A DNA stretch of 64,000 nt from JAKZVK01 sp965237575 (GCA_965237575.1 CBDEGI010000004.1:3348001-3412000); one strand, 5' to 3'; numbered from the stretch's first letter, positions 17,807-27,140 are shown. Made by a program: numbers and translations. The notes: a model not told the origin generated them from the sequence alone.

Positions 17807-19030
17807 TCATCGGCCGCCCAGGTTTTCGTACCACTTGATGTTGGCGGTTCTCGCACCGATGCAAACGATGTCGGCGCGGTCATCGCCGCTAAGGTCGGCC
17901 ACTTCGCAACCGGCGGCCGCCATACCGCCGCTGTCGAGTACTTCGCGATGCCATTTGGTGCCGCGATCGTCTGCCGGGTAGTAGACGTAGACGCTTGCGC
18001 CCAGACCGCGGTAGCCTGCCACGATCTCGTCCCGCCCGTCGCCGTTGACATCGCCCACCTCAACGGCGTGGCCGTCCTCGAAGCTGGAGTCAATCACGTG
18101 GCGAGTTGGGTCGTCTCGAGAGATATCAGGGTAGACCACCACCTGATGTCCGTGCCACGGCTCGATTGTCACGAGGAATCGATCTGGGAATCGGCCGGCG
18201 ACCCGGCTTGTCCCCAGGCGCCCCACGCGGATCTCGCTCGCGCCGCCGCCGGGCCGCGGAGCGAGGTCACCGGCGGTCAATTGGCGGTGGGTCCACGTTA
18301 GCTTGTCTTCGTCACCGCTCGACTGGTGCAGCCACACGCCCCCGAAACTCGCCGTGAGGACCGCCGTCGGTCCCGACCCGTCCCACGCCACCGGACGCAT
18401 CCCGTGCACGACGCCGTCGAGCGCATCGTATATCATCCTGCGCTTCCACTCACCCGGGCGGTAGTAGACAAGCGGTGTTGGGGCGTCAAACAGGGGCTTC
18501 CGCGCCCCGGGGCCGGTCAGCGGCGAGTTGACGAGCTCCGGTTTGCCGTCACCGTCGAGGTCGGCGAAGCGCACCCGATGGGACGTGCCCAGTCTGTCGA
18601 ACTCCGTCTTCTTCCACGGCTCGCGGGGACTACCCTGGTGCTGCAAGTAGAACAGCCGTCCTTCGCTTTCGACGTCGGTCTGGCCGAAGTGCGTTGCGAT
18701 GACGATCTCGGGAACCGGGTCGCCTTCGATTTGCGCCGCGGCGAGGGTGATCATGCGATGCATGTCGCCGACGATGACGCGGCGCTGCCAGGAGGGGTTT
18801 TCGTACCAGTAGAGTTCAGGCAGGCGGTTCGAGAGACCGATGACATCGGGGCGGCCGTCTTGGTTGAGGTCTGCGACCGCGACCTGGTAGCCGCCAGCTA
18901 GGTCCGCCTCGATCACGCGTGCCCGAAAGGAAACTGTGGGGGCGCGTTTCTGCGCGGCAACCACCGAAACCAAGCCCGCTAGCCCTAGAATCACTACTAG
19001 CCCGCACGAGCGGAACATGAGGGCTATCAT
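17807..19030 (-). CDS. Secreted FG-GAP/VCBS repeat protein
   Basis: The protein starts at MIALMFRS (19030; an upstream in-frame ATG lies at 19072) with a signal peptide ending near VVAAQ. The mature part is built from FG-GAP/VCBS-like blades with Asp-rich calcium-loop motifs: DLNQDGRPDVIG, DLDGDGKPELVN, DVNGDGRDEIVAGY and DLSGDDRADIVCIG. This suggests a seven-bladed integrin-like propeller on the cell surface or secreted. Such proteins are abundant in Acidobacteriota and usually bind calcium and polysaccharide or protein partners. No catalytic motif is visible and the gene stands alone. Confidence 0.85.
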   Translation of the reverse strand: MIALMFRSCGLVVILGLAGLVSVVAAQKRAPTVSFRARVIEADLAGGYQVAVADLNQDGRPDVIGLSNRLPELYWYENPSWQRRVIVGDMHRMITLAAAQIEGDPVPEIVIATHFGQTDVESEGRLFYLQHQGSPREPWKKTEFDRLGTSHRVRFADLDGDGKPELVNSPLTGPGARKPLFDAPTPLVYYRPGEWKRRMIYDALDGVVHGMRPVAWDGSGPTAVLTASFGGVWLHQSSGDEDKLTWTHRQLTAGDLAPRPGGGASEIRVGRLGTSRVAGRFPDRFLVTIEPWHGHQVVVYPDISRDDPTRHVIDSSFEDGHAVEVGDVNGDGRDEIVAGYRGLGASVYVYYPADDRGTKWHREVLDSGGMAAAGCEVADLSGDDRADIVCIGARTANIKWYENLGGR

Positions 19031-19145
19031 CTCAGACTTACCAAACGTCGGTACAGGCGCAGAAACCGTCAACCCCGTCTGAAGCGATCTTCATTCGGCG
19101 GCGCCCCATTGGTCCACCCGGCCGGACACTGCCCTACCTGTTGTT

Positions 19146-19628
19146 TCAGCGACCTATGACGTAGTTGATGCCGAGGGTGGCGCGCAGAATGGGCTCGACG
19201 CCGAGTCGAAAATCGGGCACTAGGGCGAGGCGGTCGGTTAGGGCAATCTTGACGCCCAGACCGGCTCCGTAGGTCGGGGAGTTGACCGAAAATCGCGGTG
19301 CAAAATGACGCAGCGCACCGACATGGCCGGCGACGTAAGGTTGCACGCGGGAGTTGCCTTTGAAATCCCAGGCGAAGTGAGCGGCGGCGATGAGATCTTC
19401 GTCGAACTCGTTGCGGTACATGTAGAGGACTTCAGATCCCACGCTGAACCGCCGGGTCAGATAGATGTGGGCCGACCCTCCGCCGACGAAGTGATTCAAG
19501 GGGCTCCCGTCGGCAAAAGCCGAATAGCCCGTGATGCCACGCACCTCGACCTGACCCCGAGTCGCTGATTGCGCCCGCGCCGTCACGGGGGAAAGCAACA
19601 GGACCAAGAAAACGATTCCGATGTACAT
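19146..19628 (-). CDS. Small outer-membrane beta-barrel protein
   Basis: From ATG 19628, with GGGAGC about 8 bases upstream, the protein has 160 residues and a signal peptide (MYIGIVFLVLLLSPVTARAQ). The mature part alternates polar and hydrophobic residues in short strands and ends in LGINYVIGR. This pattern fits an 8-stranded OmpA/OprF-like or OMP_b-brl porin-like barrel, with strands such as HIYLTRRFSVGSEVLYMY and AHFAWDFKGNSRVQPYV. The function is not predictable. It may be structural or a small-molecule pore. Confidence 0.7.
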   Translation of the reverse strand: MYIGIVFLVLLLSPVTARAQSATRGQVEVRGITGYSAFADGSPLNHFVGGGSAHIYLTRRFSVGSEVLYMYRNEFDEDLIAAAHFAWDFKGNSRVQPYVAGHVGALRHFAPRFSVNSPTYGAGLGVKIALTDRLALVPDFRLGVEPILRATLGINYVIGR

Positions 19629-20110
19629 CGCGTGCTCCCTGGTTGCCCGCATTTTGGTTGGCTGCGGTTACGTCCCTATGTACGCAGGTGGTGCACCAAA
19701 CTCCGGGCCGCGGGCACCCTAGCGCTTAGGTGCTGAAGGGTAAGCACTTATCCAGCGCCGCCGTGTTCGAAAGACGGAGCTCAGGCCCGAGATGGACTGC
19801 TCTGTTGGCTGTGACCGACAGGTCTTTCTTGCGGAAGCGTCAGCGCCTTGTGGCAGCGGAGGGGGGAAGCCTGGAGGGTCGGCATTGGAGGGAAGGATTG
19901 GCTGCCCACGGCGGAGATCTCGCCGGACGGCTGCCGGCTGTTCGCACTCTTCTCGCCGCGTTGTTGGAACGGTCCCAGATTACTCCTGGAAGAATGTGAC
20001 TTGATTGATCCGGAAGATCTTAGGAATCAAGGGCTCGGCAACTCTGATATTGTTGATAGGGAAGATCTTAGGAATCAAGGGCTCGCACCGTTGCTGGCCC
20101 CCAGCACACT
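19629..20110. repeat. 482-bp intergenic region with a 26-bp direct repeat
   Basis: No credible gene is seen. A 26-base sequence beginning GGAAGATCTTAGGAATCAAG occurs at 20012-20037 and again at 20060-20085, 48 bases apart and 25 bases before the KDPG aldolase start. Each copy is preceded by a similar TTGAT/TTGTTGAT stretch. It could be a duplicated operator or a duplicated leader. A short in-frame peptide repeat (DLRNQGL) is encoded but looks fortuitous. Confidence 0.6.
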
Positions 20111-20758
20111 ATGGCGAAAGAGCAAACTCTCGCTTCGATTCTCGACATCGGCTTAGTGGCTATCGTGCGCGCCGATGCGGCGGAACCGGCGCTGGAGGCG
20201 GCGAAGGCAATTTATCGAGGTGGTGTACGCGCGCTCGAGGTGACGATGACGGTGCCGGGCGCCGTCAAGGCGCTGGAGAAGTTGGCTGACGAATTCGGCG
20301 ATAAGATCGTGCTGGGCGCGGGCACCGTACTTGACCCGGAAACGGCGCGGACTTGCATGCTGGCCGGCGCGGAGTTCTTCGTCACGCCGTCGCTCAATAC
20401 GCGCACGATCGAGATGTGCCGCCGCTATTCCAAAGCCATCATGCCGGGGGCGTTGACGCCTACCGAGGTGGTCACGGCCTGGGAGGCAGGGGCGGACATG
20501 GTCAAGATCTTCCCAATAGGCAACGTCGGTGGCCCGAGTTACCTTAAGGCGTTGAAGGGGCCGCTGCCGCAGATTCACATGATCCCGACCGGCGGAGTTG
20601 GTTTGTCGAACGCGGCGGATTTCTTGAAGGCCGGCGCAAGCGCCATCGCGGTGGGGTCCGACCTGGTCAGCAAGAAAGCGCTTGCCGACGGCGACTTCGA
20701 CCATATCGAGAAGACCGCGAAGCAGTTTCTTGAAGTCGTCAAGCAGGCGCGAAGTTAG
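20111..20758 (+). CDS. eda: KDPG/KHG aldolase
   Basis: The 215-residue protein is a class I aldolase of the Eda family. It cleaves 2-keto-3-deoxy-6-phosphogluconate to pyruvate and glyceraldehyde 3-phosphate in the Entner-Doudoroff route, or 4-hydroxy-2-oxoglutarate. Family motifs are GVRALEVTMTVPGAVKALE, VLGAGTVLDPETA, AEFFVTPSLNT and the Schiff-base lysine region AGADMVKIFPIG. The ending SAIAVGSDLVSKKAL is also typical. No edd or KDG kinase gene is adjacent. A 26-bp direct repeat lies just upstream and could be regulatory. Confidence 0.93.
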   Translation: MAKEQTLASILDIGLVAIVRADAAEPALEAAKAIYRGGVRALEVTMTVPGAVKALEKLADEFGDKIVLGAGTVLDPETARTCMLAGAEFFVTPSLNTRTIEMCRRYSKAIMPGALTPTEVVTAWEAGADMVKIFPIGNVGGPSYLKALKGPLPQIHMIPTGGVGLSNAADFLKAGASAIAVGSDLVSKKALADGDFDHIEKTAKQFLEVVKQARS

Positions 20759-20886
20759 CCGGGTTGTAGGGAGGGGCTTCAGGCGGGCGGATCGAGATCG
20801 CGGCGGTCTTGCCGCGTGCGCGACGGTCAGGCCGTTAGGGGTGAGAGAGGTGCACGCCTAGCGGTCGTTGGAGCTACGTCAAGGTC

Positions 20887-20919
20887 CGTGCCGGACCGCT
20901 CCCTGACGGTCACGGCTCG
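20887..20919. repeat. Family-B repeat, copy 1
   Basis: A 33-base sequence starting CGTGCCGGACCGCTCCCTGA, identical in the copy at 25815 and with three changes in the copy at 45720. It can fold with GCCGGACCG pairing to CGGTC(A)CGGC. It ends 20 bases before the heptosyltransferase start. Confidence 0.9.
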
Positions 20920-20939
20920 GTTGGCTTGCGCCGTCGGTC

Positions 20940-22013
20940 ATGACTCCCACTGTGCTGTCTCAACTGCCCCGGGGCGCGACCGTGGTCGTCATCCGCCTGC
21001 GGTCGCTCGGTGACACGGTGCTCACCACGCCGGCGCTGGCCTTGCTCAAGCAGACGCGCCCCGATGTGCGAATCGTTGTCGTCCTAGAGGCGGGGTACCG
21101 CGAGCTGCTGGACGGCAATGACTGTGTCTCGCGTGTGTTGACATACGACCGCTCACAGCCCCTGCGCCGCCTGGGCACGCTGCGAGCCATTCGCGCCGAG
21201 CAGCCGGCGCTCTGCCTCAACCTGCACGGCGGCTCGACGAGCGCTTGGTGGACGGCGTTTTCCGGCGCGCGCTTCCGAGCCGGCTTCGGCCACTTCTCGA
21301 TGCAGTTCGCTTACAACGTGCGCATCCCACGGGCCCAGACGATCCTGCAGCGAGCTGAGCATGAAGCGGTTCACACCGCCGAGCATCATGCCTCGGCGAT
21401 GTTCTATCTCGGCGTTCCGGTGGCCAAAGTGCCGCGCGCCGTCCTCCATGCCGACCCAGCGACCATCGAAAGCGCGCCCATCGACAACGTACCCGGCGAA
21501 AAGCCGTATGCCGTGTTCCACGTTACGGCCGCGTACTTCACCAAGCAGTGGGCGCCCGAACAGTTCCATGAGACCGCCGAGTTCGTGCGTGATCAATACG
21601 GCTTCGAGCCCGTGATCATCGCGGGGCCGGGCGAGGAAGCGATCTTCGAGAAATTCAGCGGGTTGCGATGCGTGGGCGGCCTGCCGTTGGGCGAATTGAA
21701 GGCCCTTCTGGCCGGGGCCGGGCTGTTCGTGGGGAACGACTCCGGCCCGGCGCACATCGCTGCGGCCTTTGGCGTACCGTCGGTGGTGGTGTTCGGTTCG
21801 TCGAACTCGGCGGTGTGGCATCCCTGGCAAACGCCGAGCGCGGTGGTCGAGACGCCGTGGGACTGCAAGCCGTGTCCGGGAGACCGTTGCTACGCATTTG
21901 ACGAACCGCGCTGTATCCTGTCTGTGAAGGCCTCCCAAGTGGAGGCCGCCATCCGCGGCCTATTGTCCGAGGTAACGAGCAGGTCGGCCCGCCGCTCCCA
22001 ACTGCCGGCATGA
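20940..22013 (+). CDS. Glycosyltransferase family 9 (heptosyltransferase-like)
   Basis: The 357-residue protein matches the GT9/ADP-heptose:LPS heptosyltransferase fold. The N-terminal domain opens with VVVIRLRSLGDTVLTTPAL, and the C-terminal domain holds FVGNDSGPAHIAAAFGVPSV, the donor-binding signature. YAVFHVTAAYFTKQWAPEQF marks the middle. These cytosolic membrane-associated enzymes add heptose to the LPS inner core. Its stop overlaps the start of the next gene, an MsbA-like exporter, by 4 bases (ATGA), which places it in a lipid A/core operon. The call to WaaF rather than WaaC or WaaQ is not resolved. Confidence 0.9.
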   Translation: MTPTVLSQLPRGATVVVIRLRSLGDTVLTTPALALLKQTRPDVRIVVVLEAGYRELLDGNDCVSRVLTYDRSQPLRRLGTLRAIRAEQPALCLNLHGGSTSAWWTAFSGARFRAGFGHFSMQFAYNVRIPRAQTILQRAEHEAVHTAEHHASAMFYLGVPVAKVPRAVLHADPATIESAPIDNVPGEKPYAVFHVTAAYFTKQWAPEQFHETAEFVRDQYGFEPVIIAGPGEEAIFEKFSGLRCVGGLPLGELKALLAGAGLFVGNDSGPAHIAAAFGVPSVVVFGSSNSAVWHPWQTPSAVVETPWDCKPCPGDRCYAFDEPRCILSVKASQVEAAIRGLLSEVTSRSARRSQLPA

Positions 22014-23830
22014 GCGAACTGTTTCATCTACTGCGCTTTGCGCGCCCCTATGCGCCGCGCATCGCCGTTTCGGTGGTGCTGATGGCGATCGTCGGGGCCT
22101 GCCATGGGGTCGTGGCGCTGCTGGCCGAGCCGGTCTTCGACCGCTTGCTGAACCCAGAGCCGCGGCAAGGTCCGGTCGAGCTGTACAGGATTCCGTTTCT
22201 CGACGCGACGATCCACCTCGACGACTTGCTTCCGTCGTGGTTCGACAGCCTCTGGATGGTGGTTGCCGTTGGCATCGTCGGGGTTTTTCTGCTCAAAGGT
22301 GTCTGCAACTTCCTCGGCAACTACTTTGTCAACTACGCGGGTCTGTCGGCGGTGCGCGATCTGCGCGAACACGTCTACGGGGTCGTCCTCAACCAGTCGC
22401 CGGCGTTTTTCCAGAAGCAACACACCGGCAAACTGATTTCCACGCTGGTCAATGACATCGAGAAGATCCAGGTCGCCCTATCTCACATCCTGGCCGACCT
22501 GCTACGGCAAGGCTTCGCCTGCATGTTCTTGCTGTGGGTGCTGATTCAGACCGATTGGAAGTTGGCGACGGTGAGCTTGACCGTGCTGCCGTTCGTGTTG
22601 GTTCCCACAGCGCGCATCGGCCGGCGCATCCGGAAAACGACCCGTAGCGCGCAAGACTACCTGGCAAGCCTGACTCAGATTCTGGAAGAGACCATCTCCG
22701 GCAACCGTGTCGTAAAGGCTTTCGGCATGGAGCGCTTCGAGATCGGCCGCTTCCGCGCGGTCGCCGAAGACGTGTTCCGCTACAACCTTCGGTACGTCGC
22801 CCAGCAGGGGCTGGCTACACCGCTGATCGAGATCTTCGGTGCGCTTACGATCGTTGCCCTGCTGACCTATGCCCGCAGCGCGATCCGCGCCGAGGAACTC
22901 ACCGCCGGCCAATTCACCACGTTCATTATCGCGCTGCTGATGCTCTACCAGCCCGTGAAGCGGCTGACGGGCATTTACAACATCTTTCAGCAGGCGATCG
23001 GGGCCGCCCAGCGGGTCTTGGAGTACCGTTCCCATCCACACGACGTGAAAGAAGCGCCTGACGCCGGCGAGCTGCCGCCGTTTGCGCGCTCGATCGAGTT
23101 CGAGGGTGTTGGGTTCCGCTATCCCGAGAGCGCCGGTGCGCCGACGCTGCAGAACATCAACTTGCCGGTCAACGCCGGGCAGGTGGTGGCCATTGTGGGG
23201 CCGAGCGGCGCGGGCAAAACGACCCTGATGAATCTACTGCCGCGCTTTTTCGATCCGTCGCAGGGGCAGATCCTCGTCGACGGGCGCGATATCCGGTCGG
23301 TTGAGCTGCGGTCGTTGCGGGATCAGATCGCGCTGGTCACCCAAGAGACCTTCCTATTCGACACCACGGTCTTCAACAATATCGCCTACGGCCGCCCCGA
23401 CATCTCCCGCGAAGCGGTTGAGAACGCCGCCCGCATGGCCATCGCGGCTGACTTCATCGAGGCCTTGCCGGAGGGATACGATACGCATCTGGGGGAGCGC
23501 GGTTATCGACTCAGCGGCGGCCAACGCCAGCGCATCGCCATCGCGCGGGCCCTACTCAAGGACGCGCCGATCCTCATCTTGGATGAGGCCACGTCGCATC
23601 TCGACAGCGAGGCGGAGCTGCTGGTGCAGCAAGCGCTTGCGAACCTGATACGCGGCCGCACGGTGATTGTCAGCGCGCACCGGCTCTCGACGATCCGCAG
23701 CGCCGACAAGATCGTCGTTCTCGATAAGGGCGCGATCACCGAAGTAGGCGCGCACGACTACTTGCTTGAGCACAGCCCGTTGTATCGACGCCTATCAAAG
23801 CTACAATCGGTCGAGCAGTGGAGCGGCTAG
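22010..23830 (+). CDS. msbA: Lipid A/LPS exporter, MsbA-like ABC transporter
   Basis: The 606-residue half-transporter joins a six-helix membrane domain (about residues 1-320) to an ATPase domain. The Walker A is GPSGAGKTT, the ABC signature YRLSGGQRQRIAIARAL, the Walker B LILDEATSHLDSE and the H-loop VSAHRLSTIRSAD. MsbA homodimers flip lipid A-core across the inner membrane. It is translationally coupled to the GT9 gene and followed by yicC and gmk, a gene order that supports the LPS role. A multidrug exporter is the alternative. Length is normal for the family. Confidence 0.9.
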   Translation: MSELFHLLRFARPYAPRIAVSVVLMAIVGACHGVVALLAEPVFDRLLNPEPRQGPVELYRIPFLDATIHLDDLLPSWFDSLWMVVAVGIVGVFLLKGVCNFLGNYFVNYAGLSAVRDLREHVYGVVLNQSPAFFQKQHTGKLISTLVNDIEKIQVALSHILADLLRQGFACMFLLWVLIQTDWKLATVSLTVLPFVLVPTARIGRRIRKTTRSAQDYLASLTQILEETISGNRVVKAFGMERFEIGRFRAVAEDVFRYNLRYVAQQGLATPLIEIFGALTIVALLTYARSAIRAEELTAGQFTTFIIALLMLYQPVKRLTGIYNIFQQAIGAAQRVLEYRSHPHDVKEAPDAGELPPFARSIEFEGVGFRYPESAGAPTLQNINLPVNAGQVVAIVGPSGAGKTTLMNLLPRFFDPSQGQILVDGRDIRSVELRSLRDQIALVTQETFLFDTTVFNNIAYGRPDISREAVENAARMAIAADFIEALPEGYDTHLGERGYRLSGGQRQRIAIARALLKDAPILILDEATSHLDSEAELLVQQALANLIRGRTVIVSAHRLSTIRSADKIVVLDKGAITEVGAHDYLLEHSPLYRRLSKLQSVEQWSG

Positions 23831-23844
23831 GGTTCTACGCTGAA

Positions 23845-23870
23845 CACGAATCACGGTTCACGAATCACGG
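23845..23870. repeat. 12-bp direct repeat before yicC
   Basis: CACGAATCACGG occurs at 23845-23856 and 23859-23870 in the 43-base gap between the MsbA-like gene and yicC, ending 3 bases before the ATG. It would occupy the ribosome-binding region, where no clear Shine-Dalgarno sequence is visible. Confidence 0.7.
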
Positions 23871-23873
23871 AAT

Positions 23874-24773
23874 ATGGCCTACAGCATGACCGGCTACGCC
23901 CGGGTCCGATCGGAGAACGATGATCTGTCGATGGTGCTCACCTTGCGGAGCGTCAACCATCGCTTCGCGGACCTGCAGCTCCGCATCCCCGGCGAGTTGG
24001 AAGCTCTAGAAGCCCGCATCCGGCGGCTAGTGAAGCAACACGTTCGGCGCGGCCAGGTGCAAATCAGCATCTCGATTGACTGGAACGGCTCGAACGAGAG
24101 CGTGACCGTCAACCAGCCCTTGATTGAGGCTTACCTGGGAGCCTACCGCGAGCTGGCCCGGCGTCACGGAATTCCCGCTGAGCCCGATCTGAATGTGCTG
24201 TTGCGACTGCCCGACGCGGTTTCGTTCAACGGTTCTGAGCTGGACGAGCCCCGCCGGGCGATACTCGAAAAGACTCTCGACGACAGCCTGACCCGCGGGC
24301 TCGAAGAACTCAACCGGGCTCGCCAACAGGAGGGCACAGGCATCGTAGACGAGATGAAAGACCGGCTTCGCCGCATGAGAGAGGACGTCGAGGCGCTCGA
24401 ATCGATCCGACTCGATACGGTGCCCAAGTTTCAAGAGCGGCTCGAAAAACGGCTGGGCGAGTTGCTGGAACGCTTTGCCCCCGAGCCGCAGCGCGTCCTA
24501 CAGGAAGCCGCCATTCTCGCCGATCGGGCCGATATCAGCGAAGAGTTGCAGCGCTTCGGGGGGCACCTCGAGCGGCTTACCGAAATGCTCGACGGCGACG
24601 GGGAGTTGGGCAAGAAGATCGACTTTCTCTCCCAGGAGATGAACCGCGAGACCAATACAATCCTCTCGAAAAGCACGCCACTGGGCCGGGACGGCCTGGC
24701 TGTCACCGATGTCGGCGTTCGCCTCAAGGCCGAGATCGAGAAGATTCGAGAACAGGCGCAGAACCTCGAATAG
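23874..24773 (+). CDS. yicC: YicC family endoribonuclease
   Basis: The 299-residue protein starts MAYSMTGYARVRSENDDLSM and continues with TLRSVNHRFADLQLRIPGEL and LEARIRRLVKQHVRRGQVQI, classic for the YicC N-terminal domain. The DUF1732 C-terminal domain ends EMNRETNTILSK ... VRLKAEIEKIREQAQNLE. The E. coli homologue acts in small-RNA degradation and stress fitness. Here it sits between msbA and gmk, and the yicC-gmk-rpoZ-coaBC order is widespread in bacteria. Length is normal. Confidence 0.93.
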   Translation: MAYSMTGYARVRSENDDLSMVLTLRSVNHRFADLQLRIPGELEALEARIRRLVKQHVRRGQVQISISIDWNGSNESVTVNQPLIEAYLGAYRELARRHGIPAEPDLNVLLRLPDAVSFNGSELDEPRRAILEKTLDDSLTRGLEELNRARQQEGTGIVDEMKDRLRRMREDVEALESIRLDTVPKFQERLEKRLGELLERFAPEPQRVLQEAAILADRADISEELQRFGGHLERLTEMLDGDGELGKKIDFLSQEMNRETNTILSKSTPLGRDGLAVTDVGVRLKAEIEKIREQAQNLE

Positions 24774-24836
24774 CTCAGGGGAACCACGCAGGGAATCACT
24801 TTGGGAACCGCTCTGGGGATCGCTCACGAACCGCTC

Positions 24837-25454
24837 ATGGCAGCACCGCTGGTATTAATCATCTCCGCCCCCTCGGGTTCGGGCAAGTCCACGCTGGTGA
24901 GGCGCCTGATCGAGTCGGACCCGGGACTCGATTTCTCCATCTCGGCGACTACCCGCCCGCCGCGCGGCAGCGAGGAGAACGGAACCAGCTACGACTTCGT
25001 CAGCCGCGAGGAATTCGAGCGCATGCGCGACAACAATGAGTTGCTTGAGTGGGCGGAGGTTTTCGGCCACTACTACGGCACGTCGCGGCAGGTTCTCGAG
25101 CAGGCCCGCGAGCGGGGCCACGATTTGATTCTGGACATCGACGTTCAAGGTGCGGGACAATTAATGAAGAAGCTTCCCGAGGCCGTCTCGGTCTTCATTC
25201 TCCCTCCGTCGAAACAAGAGTTGGCGGTTCGTCTTCGCAACCGCTCGTCGGATTCCGAAGAGGTCATTGAGCGCCGTCTGGGTGACGCTGCTCGGGAAGT
25301 CGAGAATTTCGGGTCGTATGACTACGTACTCGTGAACGACCAGTTGGACGAGACGTTCGAGCAATTGCGGGGCATTCTGCTGGCCGAGCGCTGCCGCCGG
25401 CAAAGAGTGAAGGACCGCATCGAGCCGATTATCGAGAGTTTCAAGGTGAACTAG
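24837..25454 (+). CDS. gmk: Guanylate kinase
   Basis: The protein starts at ATG 24837 (205 residues); a TTG 36 bases upstream is also in frame. It phosphorylates GMP to GDP with ATP. The P-loop is SAPSGSGKSTL, followed by SISATTRPPRGSEENG (GMP-binding), YDFVSREEFE, YYGTSRQVLE and LILDIDVQGAGQLMKK. It lies 63 bases after yicC and 3 bases before rpoZ, in the conserved order. Only a weak ribosome binding site is visible before 24837. Confidence 0.95.
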   Translation: MAAPLVLIISAPSGSGKSTLVRRLIESDPGLDFSISATTRPPRGSEENGTSYDFVSREEFERMRDNNELLEWAEVFGHYYGTSRQVLEQARERGHDLILDIDVQGAGQLMKKLPEAVSVFILPPSKQELAVRLRNRSSDSEEVIERRLGDAAREVENFGSYDYVLVNDQLDETFEQLRGILLAERCRRQRVKDRIEPIIESFKVN

Positions 25455-25457
25455 AAG

Positions 25458-25769
25458 ATGGCAAAACGAGCGAAAGCAAAAGAGGTTGCAGCCGTGGCAG
25501 AGCCCGAAGCGATTGAGAAGCCGCCCGACCAGCCGTGGTTTATCCCCACCGACGAGAACGAAGGCGTCTACCGCTTCATCATTGCGGCGTCGAAACGCGC
25601 CCGGCAGCTCCAGGCCGGAGCGCGGCCTCTAATCTCCACCACTTCGCGCAAGCCGACCAAGATCGCGATGGAGGAGATTCGTTCGGGGGCGGTCGAGGTC
25701 GACCTCGACCCGCAAGATCCGCCCGATGAGCCGCTTCTGGGCGGGGATGAAGTCGAAGTCGAGGAATAG
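25458..25769 (+). CDS. rpoZ: RNA polymerase omega subunit
   Basis: The 103-residue protein contains the omega fold: YRFIIAASKRARQLQAGARP then TRK-type SRKPTKIAMEEIRSGAVEVD. Omega binds the beta-prime subunit and aids assembly of RNA polymerase and its response to ppGpp. An N-terminal extension rich in Lys, Ala and Glu and an acidic tail are longer than in E. coli. It follows gmk by 3 bases, as in many genomes. Confidence 0.93.
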   Translation: MAKRAKAKEVAAVAEPEAIEKPPDQPWFIPTDENEGVYRFIIAASKRARQLQAGARPLISTTSRKPTKIAMEEIRSGAVEVDLDPQDPPDEPLLGGDEVEVEE

Positions 25770-25814
25770 CCGGCCCGGCCTAGGCCCTAGAGGCCTTTGC
25801 GTAGCGGGAGGGTT

Positions 25815-25847
25815 CGTGCCGGACCGCTCCCTGACGGTCACGGCTCG
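25815..25847. repeat. Family-B repeat, copy 2
   Basis: The 33 bases are identical to 20887-20919. The copy lies between rpoZ and coaBC and ends 30 bases before the coaBC start. It interrupts the conserved operon and can form the same GCCGGACCG-type hairpin. Confidence 0.9.
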
Positions 25848-25877
25848 CTTGATCCAGCGCCATATCAGGTGGATCGG

Positions 25878-27140
25878 ATGACGAACGAAGCCGCGAAAGC
25901 CAAGACGGTTGTTCTGGGCGTCACCGGCGGGATCGCCGCCTACAAAGCGGCGGAGCTGGTCCGGTTGCTCACCGAGCGCGGCGTGGCCGTGCAGGTCGTG
26001 ATGACGGCCGGCGCCCGGAAGTTCGTACAGCCTCTCACCTTCGCCGCTCTCACGGGCCGCAAGGTGATCACCGAGCTTTTCTCCGAGGCCGACGACGAGT
26101 CCACCCTCCAAAGCTCCATCGAACATATTGCCGTGGCACAGGAAGCGGACGTTTTGCTGGTGGCCCCGGCGACGGCCGATGTGCTGGCCAAGTTCGCTCA
26201 CGGTATCGCCGACGACTTCCTCACGACCATGCAGTTGGCCTATGCCGGCCCCGTGGTTGTCGCGCCCGCGATGAACGTCAACATGTGGAACCACGCCGCC
26301 ACACAGAGCAATATGGAAACTTTGCGCTCCCGGGGCGTGCGGGTCGTCGAGCCCGACGCGGGCGCGCTGGCCTGCGGCATGGTTGGCCCGGGACGGTTGG
26401 CTGAACTCTCGTCCATCGTGGCGGCCGTAGAGGAGACCCTTGCCTCCGCTACGCCGAAAGCGCTTGACCTCGAGGGCGAAACGGTCTTGATAACCGCCGG
26501 TCCGACGAAAGAGCCGATCGATCCGGTACGCTTTCTTTCGAACCACTCCAGCGGCCGCATGGGCTATGCGCTGGCGGAGGAGGCCCTCGCTCGCGGGGCG
26601 CGCGTCATCCTCGTGAGCGGTCCGGTCGAACTGCTACCGCCCGACGGCTGCGAGTTCGTCCTTGTCACAACGGCACAGCAGATGTACCAAGCGGTGCTCG
26701 AGAGGTTGAAGGACGCAACGCTGGTGATCGCCGCGGCCGCGGTCGCCGACTATCGCCCGAGGCACGTGGCCGGCGAGAAGATCAAGAAGCAATCCGGCGC
26801 GATGTCCGTTCAACTTGAAGCGACGCCCGACATCCTCGCCGAAGTCGGCCGCCTGAAGGGCGAACGCCTCGTCATCGGTTTCGCCGCCGAGACGGAGAAC
26901 GTCGCCGAGAACGCCCGCAAGAAACTCGCCGCCAAGAATTGCGACCTGATCGTCGCCAATCCGGTCGGAGACGCCGCCGGCGGAACCGGCTTTGACTCCG
27001 ACCAGAACCAAGGTTGGCTCATCGATGCCGAAGGCGGCGCTACCGAACTGTCACCCATGTCCAAACGCCACATGGCGGCGCGGGTCTTCGACCGCGCGCT
27101 TGCTCTGAAACACCACGTGTCTTATCCCGCCGCGCGCTAA
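25878..27140 (+). CDS. coaBC: Bifunctional phosphopantothenoylcysteine decarboxylase/synthetase
   Basis: From ATG 25878, with AGGTGG about 6 bases upstream, the protein has 420 residues. The CoaC half carries VVLGVTGGIAAYKAAELVRL, the catalytic His in SSIEHIAVAQEADVLLVAPA and PAMNVNMWNHAA. The CoaB half carries VLITAGPTKEPIDPVRFLSN and AAAVADYRPRHVAGEKIKK. It joins cysteine to 4'-phosphopantothenate and decarboxylates the product on the way to coenzyme A. The frame continues upstream into the family-B repeat but without a likely start there. Confidence 0.95.
   Translation: MTNEAAKAKTVVLGVTGGIAAYKAAELVRLLTERGVAVQVVMTAGARKFVQPLTFAALTGRKVITELFSEADDESTLQSSIEHIAVAQEADVLLVAPATADVLAKFAHGIADDFLTTMQLAYAGPVVVAPAMNVNMWNHAATQSNMETLRSRGVRVVEPDAGALACGMVGPGRLAELSSIVAAVEETLASATPKALDLEGETVLITAGPTKEPIDPVRFLSNHSSGRMGYALAEEALARGARVILVSGPVELLPPDGCEFVLVTTAQQMYQAVLERLKDATLVIAAAAVADYRPRHVAGEKIKKQSGAMSVQLEATPDILAEVGRLKGERLVIGFAAETENVAENARKKLAAKNCDLIVANPVGDAAGGTGFDSDQNQGWLIDAEGGATELSPMSKRHMAARVFDRALALKHHVSYPAAR

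Noticed and set aside
20012..20085. CRISPR-like direct repeats
   Set aside because: Only two copies with a short spacer and no cas gene. No array occurs anywhere in the window.
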